Positions 14,374-20,370 of a stretch of 24,300 bases of DNA are shown in pieces; position 1 is the first letter of the stretch, and each line of letters starts with the position of its first letter. A model generated the notes under the pieces. That model was not told the origin of the DNA. It did no database searches and was given only the letters and a program-made list of their open reading frames with translations. A program made the position numbers and the translations under genes. Source of the stretch: Acetofilamentum sp. (GTDB lineage: Bacteria; Bacteroidota; Bacteroidia; Bacteroidales; JAFGXI01). The stretch spans positions 1 to 24,300 of the forward strand of contig DYOK01000005.1 of the NCBI GenBank assembly GCA_020720565.1, in the 5' to 3' direction.

Positions 14374-15597
14374 ATGGAATCAATCAGTAAGATTTTTAAA
14401 ATTGGTCATGGTCCTTCGAGTAGCCATACCATGGGACCCAAAAAAGCAGCCGAAATATTTGAGCAAAGAAACCCAAATGCGTCTGCCTTTGTTGTCTATT
14501 TATATGGTAGTTTGGCTTTAACAGGAAAAGGGCACTTGACCGATAAAGCTATTTTAGATACATTAACCAAACCGACAGAAATTATTTGGAAACCGAACGA
14601 CTTTTTGTCTTTGCATCCCAACGGAATGCAATTCGAAGCCTATAACGATTTGGGTCACAAAATCGACGAATGGGAAGTTTATAGCGTAGGTGGTGGCGAA
14701 ATTGTCGACAATAACAATGGACTAAAAACCGATCCAATTTACCCGCATCAATCGATGGCACACATTATTTCTCAGCTCGAGAAACATGGCGGAACACTAT
14801 GGGAATATGTTCTGGAAATAGAAGGTGAAGGGATTCTCGACCATTTGAAATTAGTTTGGCAAACCATGAAAGAAGCCATTCATCGCGGGCTGGAAACTGA
14901 TGGAACTTTACCGGGAGTTTTGAAATTACAACGTAAAGCACCTGCTTACTTTGTTAAAGCCAATATGCAAAATAAATTAGCAGAAGATAATACATTTTTA
15001 TTTGCATATGCATTAGCTGTATCTGAAGAGAATGCTGCTGGGGGCAAGGTGGTTACGGCACCGACCTGTGGATCGTGCGGAATTTTACCGGCTGTTTTAT
15101 ATCTGTTTTACAAAAGACACAATTATTCGGAGCAACGAATTTTGAATGCACTGGCTGTAGCAGGATTGGTTGGTAATTTAGTCAAAACCAATGCTTCAAT
15201 TTCTGGGGCAGAGGTGGGGTGTCAAGGCGAAGTCGGAACGGCATGTGCTATGGCGGCAGCCGCAATAACTCAACTTTTAGGTGGCACAACTTATCAAATA
15301 GAGTACGCAGCCTCATCGGGACTGGAACATCATTTGGGGCTAACCTGCGATCCTATTGCGGGCTTGGTTCAGATTCCGTGCATCGAACGAAATGCTTTTG
15401 GGGCACAAAGAGCTTTAGACGCCGCTTTGTATGCCATTCATTCCGATGGTAGGCATTTGGTACATTTTGACAATGTGGTAAGAGTTATGGGACAAACCGG
15501 ACACGATTTACCCAGTTTGTACAAAGAAACTTCATTAGGTGGCTTGGCCAGTATGGGGCTTATTTCCCGTTTTTCGCCATTAAAAAAGGACTATTAA
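14374..15597 (+). CDS. sdaA: L-serine dehydratase, iron-sulfur type, single chain
   Basis: Converts L-serine to pyruvate and ammonia in the cytoplasm using an oxygen-sensitive [4Fe-4S] cluster instead of pyridoxal phosphate. The 407-aa chain has the N-terminal beta domain beginning SISKIFKIGHGPSSSHTMGP and the C-terminal catalytic alpha domain with TAPTCGSCGILPA. The probable cluster ligands are Cys283 (VGCQGE), Cys325 (LTCDP) and Cys336 (IPCIERN); their spacing of 42 and 11 residues matches the Legionella enzyme. The C-terminus ends FSPLKKDY and lacks the terminal cysteine that plugs the active site in the Legionella structure. The start follows a 138-nt divergent intergenic region shared with the endonuclease. 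The stop overlaps the convergent lipoprotein gene by 4 bp. No partner gene of a serine catabolic operon is adjacent. Confidence 0.95.
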   Translation: MESISKIFKIGHGPSSSHTMGPKKAAEIFEQRNPNASAFVVYLYGSLALTGKGHLTDKAILDTLTKPTEIIWKPNDFLSLHPNGMQFEAYNDLGHKIDEWEVYSVGGGEIVDNNNGLKTDPIYPHQSMAHIISQLEKHGGTLWEYVLEIEGEGILDHLKLVWQTMKEAIHRGLETDGTLPGVLKLQRKAPAYFVKANMQNKLAEDNTFLFAYALAVSEENAAGGKVVTAPTCGSCGILPAVLYLFYKRHNYSEQRILNALAVAGLVGNLVKTNASISGAEVGCQGEVGTACAMAAAAITQLLGGTTYQIEYAASSGLEHHLGLTCDPIAGLVQIPCIERNAFGAQRALDAALYAIHSDGRHLVHFDNVVRVMGQTGHDLPSLYKETSLGGLASMGLISRFSPLKKDY

Positions 15598-16124
15598 GGT
15601 TTAAATTCGTTGGCATGTGGGTTAAGATAAAACCCTTCGAATTTTGAATTTAATATTGAATATACATCGTCTATCGAAGTGTTATTACTTGTATATTCGA
15701 AAGTTAAATCAATTACACCCCATATTTTTCCAGCATTATCGCCATAAACGTTACTAATGTCAACATCTATCGATGTGCCTGTCCAAGGTGTATATTCGGT
15801 TGGTGGTGTCATGCTAATGTTGGTCTTTTGCTGATTCGACCAATATAGTGCACCTGAAACTAATGTGTAATCCCCTAAAACATTAATACTAAGCGATACC
15901 TTGTCTTTAGTGCATAGATTTGGAAAAATATCTGACGTATATCGAACTTTAACCCAATTTTCGACGGTGTCGATGGCCAAAATCTCAAAAAACTCAATAT
16001 TGGGTAGGGTCTGTATTGCTCTATCGCCAATATCGGAGCCACATTGGGCTTCATCTTTTGAGCAGTTGCTTAAACCAATTAGCATTACAAATGCTATTAT
16101 ATGAATAATTTTATTTTTTTTCAT
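15594..16124 (-). CDS. Hypothetical lipoprotein
   Basis: A 176-aa protein of unknown function. The N-terminus is a clear lipoprotein signal, MKKNKIIHIIAFVMLIGLSNC, with the acylated cysteine at residue 21, so it should be anchored in the inner or outer membrane facing the periplasm or surface. The mature part has two further cysteines (CGSDIGD and NLCTKD) that could form a disulfide. It is rich in beta-strand-like segments alternating with Thr/Ser/Asn (VKVRYTSDIFP, LSINVLGDYTLVSGALYW, SIDVDISNVYGDN, GVIDLTFEYTSN), suggesting a beta-sandwich. I recognise no domain. It lies 81 nt downstream of the FabZ-like gene on the same strand and may share its transcript. Confidence 0.82.
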   Translation of the reverse strand: MKKNKIIHIIAFVMLIGLSNCSKDEAQCGSDIGDRAIQTLPNIEFFEILAIDTVENWVKVRYTSDIFPNLCTKDKVSLSINVLGDYTLVSGALYWSNQQKTNISMTPPTEYTPWTGTSIDVDISNVYGDNAGKIWGVIDLTFEYTSNNTSIDDVYSILNSKFEGFYLNPHANEFKP

Positions 16125-16205
16125 TACTTGTCAAGTTTCACAAGGTTATTTAATGAATTGATGTGGACTTACTAAATTGAAAATTTTATATCGATAAAAT
16201 TTGAT

Positions 16206-16565
16206 TTAATTAATTTCGAAATGAGCCAATATTTTAGTGTGAATACCTTGCTCCGACGAGATTTGTACTGTTGCATTTAGAAAATGTTCTACTTTATATT
16301 GTAATAAAAGCTTTAACTCAGGTATATTGGGTAGGATTGGAATTAAAAATTTAATTTGTTTAACTTTCTGAAGCTGTATGTTTTTTTGTAACTTTTTATT
16401 TAACAAATGTCCAACAATTTCCAATTGCATGATACCTGGCACTACAGATTGTTGTGGGAAATGTCCTTTATAAATAGGGTGCAACGGATTAAAGGTGATG
16501 CGATACTCAAAACTATTTTCTGATTCTGAAATTAATTCAGCTTTATAATATTCTTCTAAATTCAT
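16206..16565 (-). CDS. FabZ-like hotdog-fold protein (3-hydroxyacyl-ACP dehydratase-like)
   Basis: A 119-aa, single-domain hotdog protein. The FabZ/FabA signature is present as HPIYKGHFPQQSVVPGIMQLE. The presumed catalytic pair, His35 and Glu49, keeps the 14-residue spacing of the FabZ dyad, so dehydratase activity on a 3-hydroxyacyl-ACP is plausible. It is shorter than housekeeping FabZ (about 140-150 aa), mainly at the C-terminus, and lacks the usual lpx/fab neighbours. It more closely resembles the small dehydratases of aryl-polyene/flexirubin-type clusters, but no ketosynthase or ACP gene is nearby. Substrate and pathway are unknown. A consensus -7 box lies 129 nt upstream of the start. 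Confidence 0.75.
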   Translation of the reverse strand: MNLEEYYKAELISESENSFEYRITFNPLHPIYKGHFPQQSVVPGIMQLEIVGHLLNKKLQKNIQLQKVKQIKFLIPILPNIPELKLLLQYKVEHFLNATVQISSEQGIHTKILAHFEIN

Positions 16566-16693
16566 TAATAATTATATTGTTTTGGATTTGATTAAAAAAA
16601 TATTGAAATATTATTCAATGTAAAATGCAGATATATAGTGGTTTATAATGTGGCTGTTTGTTTCGGACGGAATTATTCTGATTATTATTGAAT

Positions 16694-16701
16694 CAAAGAT
16701 A
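16694..16701 (-). promoter_or_regulatory. Candidate -7 box for the FabZ-like gene
   Basis: The minus strand reads TATCTTTG, an exact TAnnTTTG match and the commonest variant in Bacteroidetes promoters. The -33 position is weak. It would give a leader of about 120 nt before the start at 16565. Confidence 0.45.
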
Positions 16702-16841
16702 CGAATTATGTGTTAATTGAATATCTGGTTTTGATTGGTTCGGAAAAATAAATATTTTTAAATCTATTTTATTCTTAATGTAACGACAAAACATTGTTTA
16801 TAAAAAAAACAAACAAAAGGCTTATTATAATTCAATGGACG

Positions 16842-16849
16842 TATTTTTG
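16842..16849 (+). promoter_or_regulatory. Candidate -7 box for the GH3/beta-lactamase fusion gene
   Basis: TATTTTTG fits TAnnTTTG and lies 179 nt before the fusion-gene ATG. No good -33 element is seen. It is a weak call in a T-rich background. Confidence 0.3.
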
Positions 16850-16986
16850 TAATTGAAAAAAATGGACATTTTTAAAACAGTTTTAAAAACATCAAAAAAA
16901 TAATTTTGTTTCTTATCGGTACTTTGAATAATATAATGACGTACTTTATTGTCCTAATAGTCTGTAATGTTTGTAGTTGCAAAACA

Positions 16987-17011
16987 AATAAAGAGGTCGG
17001 AGACCTTTAAT
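16987..17011 (+). repeat. Palindromic repeat, copy 1 (upstream of the fusion gene)
   Basis: Copy with core AGGTCGGAGACCT and flanks AATAAAG and TTTAATC. The arms AGGTC and GACCT can form a hairpin with a 3-nt loop. It ends 16 nt before the fusion-gene ATG, so it lies in the 5' untranslated region. It matches copies 2 (17045-17068) and 3 (20082-20105) except for one G/A change in the loop, one extra T, and the g/t before the core of copy 3. Confidence 0.8.
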
Positions 17012-17027
17012 CTAAGCCATTGAAAAA

Positions 17028-19994
17028 ATGTTAGTTAGAAAATTAATAAAGAGGTCGAAGACCTTAATTATACTGGGTTTCAGTTTCGCTCAAATTTGTA
17101 GTGTTGAGGCTCAATTGCCATCTAAAACCTTGTCAAATCAAATCTTCGACCAAAATAACAAATCAAATTGGGTCGATTCCGTAATGTCAAACATGACACT
17201 CGAACAAAAAGTTGGTCAGTTGTTTATGGTGGCCGCTTTTTCGAATAAAGATCAAAAGCATATCGACGAAATTGATCTTCTGGTGACGCAATATGGTATT
17301 GGAGGCTTAATTTTTTTTCAAGGTGGCCCCGCTCGGCAAATTGATTTGGTGAATCGCTATCAGCAAAAATCGAAAATACCACTTTTAATTGCAGGCGACT
17401 GGGAGTGGGGCATTTCGATGCGACTCGATAGTACTTTGTTATTTCCTCGGCAAATGATGCTGGGTGCAGTTCAAGATAGCTCTTTAATTTATGAAATGGG
17501 ACTTGAAATTGCCCGTCAAATAAAATTAGTGGGTGGGCACATAAATTTTGCCCCTGTTGCCGATATTAACAATAATCCGGTCAACCCAGTTATTGGAAGC
17601 CGGTCGTTTGGAGAGGATAGGGCTTTGGTTACAGAGTGGTCATGGCAATACACCAAAGGCCTTCAAGACGAACATGTTATGGCTGTGGCCAAACATTTTC
17701 CTGGTCATGGCGATACCGACACCGATTCACATTATGCACTGCCCCAAATTCCCTATTCTAGAAATCGGCTCGATTCTTTAGAGTTATATCCTTTTAAAAA
17801 TCTTATCAATAGGGGAGTTGGTGGCGTTATGGTGGCTCATCTTTTTGTGCCTTCAATCGATACCACCACCAATCTTCCTTCAACACTATCCGAAAAAGTT
17901 GTTAAAAAAATATTAAAAGAAGAATATCATTTTGATGGACTCATTTTTACCGATGCGCTTAATATGCATGGGGTATCAAAATATTATCAGCCAGGCGAGG
18001 CCGATTTAAAAGCCTTTCTGGCAGGAAATGATGTCTTGCTTTTCTCGAAAGATGTGCCTAAAGCCATTGGAATGATTGTACAAGCTGTTAAAGATGGTAT
18101 TATTAACGAAAGTGATCTTAATCAAAGTGTTCGAAAAATACTATTAACAAAAGTTTGGACAGGTGCTTCTGCCTTTAAACCCTTGTCAAAAATAGGGATT
18201 ATCGATTCTTTGAATACCTCAAAATCAAAATATTTAATACAAAAATTAGTCGAAAATTCGATTACTATTGTCAGTCAGAAGGGCAATATTTTACCGCTAA
18301 AAAGTTTAGAAAATTTAAAAATTGCTTCGGTAAGTATTGGAGACTCTAAACCCAATGAGTTTCAAAAAACCTTACGATGGTTTGCCAATGTCGAAATGTT
18401 GACCATGAGCAAGAATCCTGACGAATCCGAATTAAAAGCTTTAAATCAAAAATTAAATGAATTTAGTTTGGTTATTTTTAGTTTTCATCAAACCAATTCA
18501 TTACCCAATAAACAATTTGGGGTTACAGAATCATCTATTGCCTTTGTAGAAAAAGTGGCTAAAGAACGCTCAGTCATTGTCGATATGTTTGCATTACCCT
18601 ATGCCCTTAAAGGCTTTGCCGATTTAGACCAATTTAAAGCAGTAATTTGTTCGTACAACGATTGGAATGTGACTCAAAAAACATCGGCACAAATCATTTT
18701 TGGAGCCATTGCAGCAAAAGGGAAACTACCAGTTTCTATAAATAACAAATTTCCATTCGGTACGGGCAGTCTGACTTCAAACTTTCCAAGACTTAAATAT
18801 ACTGTACCTTTCGAAGTGGGTGCTAACGAGCATGTTTTAGCTCAAATTGACAGTTTGGTGAATGCCTCTATAGCAGAAGGAGTTTTTCCGGGTTGTCAAA
18901 TTTTAGCGGCTCACCAAGGTAAAGTGTTTTATTACAAGAATTTTGGATACGCAACTTATGATAAAACTATGCCAGTCGACAACGAAAGTATTTACGATTT
19001 GGCTTCGATGACCAAAATGCTTTCGACAACCCTTAGCTTGATGAAGTTAACCGATTTAGGTAAGTTCGACGCCAATAAAACCATAGGATATTACTTGCCA
19101 CAGACGCTAAATACCAACAAGTTCGATTTAAAAATTACCGAGGTGTTAACGCATCAGGCAGGGCTAAACGCTTGGATTCCTTTCTATCTACGAACCATTC
19201 GAGATAGTTTTACTAGAGATAGTATTTATCATAGTAAGCAAGTAGGGAAATGGAGTACTCAAGTAGCTGCTAATTTTTTTATTGATAGTACCTATTCAGA
19301 TAAAATGATTCAAATCATTTATCAATCGGAATTAAAAACACCAAAAAAGATGCTATATAGCGATTTAGGAATGTATATGATGAAACAAATCATCGAACAA
19401 CAATCGGGAGAACAACTCAATCAATTCGTTTTAAAAATGTTTTACGAACCCATAGGGGCCTATTCTTTAGGGTATTTACCTTTGAATCGATTCGACAAAA
19501 AAAATATTATGCCAACCGAAAATGATACCACATTTAGACAACAATTGATTCAAGGATATGTGCACGATATGGGTGCCGCTATGCTAGGTGGAGTTGGTGG
19601 TCATGCTGGATTATTTGGTAATGCAAATGATGTGGCTAAACTAATGCAAATGCTTTTGAACAAAGGTTATTATGGCGATAGAAGATATATTAGCGATTCG
19701 ACAGTGCAGAAATTTACTTCTTGCCAATTTTGCCCAAACAATAGAAAAGGCTTGGGTTTCGATAAACCAGAACCCGATTCTAATAAAATAAACCCTACCA
19801 CTTCACTAGCATCTTTATCAACTTTTGGACATTCTGGATTTACCGGTACTATTTCTTGGGCTGACCCTGAAAAAGATTTGATTTTTGTGTTTTTATCGAA
19901 TCGAATTTACCCCAGTGTAGAAAATCAGAAAATTACCGAGTTAGGTATTCGTGGGAAAATTCACCGCATGTTCTACAATTCAATCAATAAATAA
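17028..19994 (+). CDS. Secreted GH3 beta-N-acetylglucosaminidase fused to a beta-lactamase-like serine hydrolase
   Basis: A 988-aa exported protein. Residues 1-28 are a signal peptide (basic n-region, hydrophobic TLIILGFSFA, cleavage near VEA-Q). Residues about 45-385 are a NagZ-type GH3 domain with KHFPGHGDTDTDSH (His223; Asp233 to His235) and the nucleophile Asp309 in IFTDALNMHGV. Residues about 400-590 resemble a GH3 C-terminal alpha/beta domain. Residues about 600-985 are a class C beta-lactamase/DD-peptidase fold with Ser660-x-x-Lys663 (SMTK), Tyr777-Ser-Asp779, and His935-Ser-Gly937 in place of KTG. The pairing suggests cell-wall glycan cleavage together with peptide or ester hydrolysis in the periplasm; it is a known architecture in Bacteroidetes. 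The substrate of the C-terminal domain is unknown. Codons 6-14 are made of a palindromic repeat (17045-17068). Confidence 0.92.
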   Translation: MLVRKLIKRSKTLIILGFSFAQICSVEAQLPSKTLSNQIFDQNNKSNWVDSVMSNMTLEQKVGQLFMVAAFSNKDQKHIDEIDLLVTQYGIGGLIFFQGGPARQIDLVNRYQQKSKIPLLIAGDWEWGISMRLDSTLLFPRQMMLGAVQDSSLIYEMGLEIARQIKLVGGHINFAPVADINNNPVNPVIGSRSFGEDRALVTEWSWQYTKGLQDEHVMAVAKHFPGHGDTDTDSHYALPQIPYSRNRLDSLELYPFKNLINRGVGGVMVAHLFVPSIDTTTNLPSTLSEKVVKKILKEEYHFDGLIFTDALNMHGVSKYYQPGEADLKAFLAGNDVLLFSKDVPKAIGMIVQAVKDGIINESDLNQSVRKILLTKVWTGASAFKPLSKIGIIDSLNTSKSKYLIQKLVENSITIVSQKGNILPLKSLENLKIASVSIGDSKPNEFQKTLRWFANVEMLTMSKNPDESELKALNQKLNEFSLVIFSFHQTNSLPNKQFGVTESSIAFVEKVAKERSVIVDMFALPYALKGFADLDQFKAVICSYNDWNVTQKTSAQIIFGAIAAKGKLPVSINNKFPFGTGSLTSNFPRLKYTVPFEVGANEHVLAQIDSLVNASIAEGVFPGCQILAAHQGKVFYYKNFGYATYDKTMPVDNESIYDLASMTKMLSTTLSLMKLTDLGKFDANKTIGYYLPQTLNTNKFDLKITEVLTHQAGLNAWIPFYLRTIRDSFTRDSIYHSKQVGKWSTQVAANFFIDSTYSDKMIQIIYQSELKTPKKMLYSDLGMYMMKQIIEQQSGEQLNQFVLKMFYEPIGAYSLGYLPLNRFDKKNIMPTENDTTFRQQLIQGYVHDMGAAMLGGVGGHAGLFGNANDVAKLMQMLLNKGYYGDRRYISDSTVQKFTSCQFCPNNRKGLGFDKPEPDSNKINPTTSLASLSTFGHSGFTGTISWADPEKDLIFVFLSNRIYPSVENQKITELGIRGKIHRMFYNSINK
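17045..17068 (+). repeat. Palindromic repeat, copy 2 (inside the signal-peptide coding region)
   Basis: Core AGGTCGAAGACCTT with flanks AATAAAG and AAT. It is identical to copy 3 at 23 of 24 positions. It lies within the fusion gene and is translated as part of the basic n-region (IKRSKTL) of the signal peptide, only 33 nt after the end of copy 1. Confidence 0.8.
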
Positions 19995-20081
19995 GGTGTA
20001 CAAGTTGTTTATTTATGAATTATATCTTTAATTTTGAATCTCATTGAGTTATAACGTTGATAAATAGCTAGTTATTAAAAT

Positions 20082-20105
20082 AATAAATAGGTCGAAGACC
20101 TTAAT
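20082..20105 (+). repeat. Palindromic repeat, copy 3
   Basis: Core AGGTCGAAGACCTT with flanks AATAAAT and AAT. The AGGTC/GACCT arms form a hairpin with a GAA loop. Its right edge (CCTTAATC, 20099-20106) abuts the MITE-like element and reappears on the element's far side, so this copy seems to have been interrupted by insertion. Before the insertion it would have ended about 31 nt before the ATG at 20371. Confidence 0.8.
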
Positions 20106-20106
20106 C

Positions 20107-20331
20107 AGTTAATTCTTTTTTTGAGGTGCTATAAAAAAATTCTTTGTGTAGCTTTGTGACTTCTTTGTGCAACTTTGTGTAATAGCTATACCACAAAAAA
20201 CACAAAGGAAACCACAAAAAACACAAAGCGATACATTGCGATGCACTGAACGAAGTCGAAGTGAGGGAAGTCGAAATGATGATTTTAAATTGCACAAAAG
20301 TAAAAATAGCACCTCAAATAAAGAATTAACC
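20107..20331. mobile_element. MITE-like non-autonomous element
   Basis: Terminal inverted repeats of 25 bp (20108-20132 and 20306-20330) match at 24 of 25 positions; the outer ends read GTTAATTC and GAATTAAC. The direct repeat CCTTAATC flanks it on both sides (20099-20106 and 20332-20339), as expected for an 8-bp target duplication. The interior carries four CTTTGTG units (20142-20179) facing two CCACAAAAAACACAAAG units (20191-20207 and 20212-20228), which gives a large internal hairpin. It then holds ACGAAGTCGAAGTG-type sequence. There is no transposase gene, so movement would need one supplied elsewhere. Confidence 0.75.
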
Positions 20332-20370
20332 CCTTAATCTAAAATTTTCAAATATTTTAAAAAAAACAGA

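Larger units (their letters stand above)
16566..17027. other. Divergent intergenic region
   Basis: This 462-nt, very A/T-rich stretch separates the minus-strand FabZ-like gene from the plus-strand fusion gene. It contains a short hairpin, ATTGAA (16602-16607) with TTCAAT (16614-16619). Candidate -7 boxes occur in both directions (16694-16701 minus, 16842-16849 plus). There is also a 24-codon lipoprotein-like micro-ORF (16936-17010) and the first copy of the palindromic repeat (16987-17011). No other gene is apparent. Confidence 0.6.
19995..20370. other. Intergenic region holding a repeat and a MITE-like element
   Basis: This 376-nt stretch follows the fusion gene. It contains palindromic repeat copy 3 (20082-20105) and a MITE-like element (20107-20331). 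The rest is A/T-rich sequence with no terminator of the classical kind after the 19994 stop. Short ORFs inside the element are by-products of its inverted repeats and not genes. Confidence 0.7.

Noticed and set aside
20142..20228. Short repeated units that could suggest a CRISPR array
   Set aside because: The units are 7-17 bp, face each other as an inverted repeat and have no regular unique spacers; no cas gene is present.
20101..20312. Two overlapping minus-strand ORFs of 64 and 67 codons
   Set aside because: They coincide with the MITE-like element, and their repeated KLHKE and CVFCG-type text comes from its CTTTGTG and CACAAAG units.
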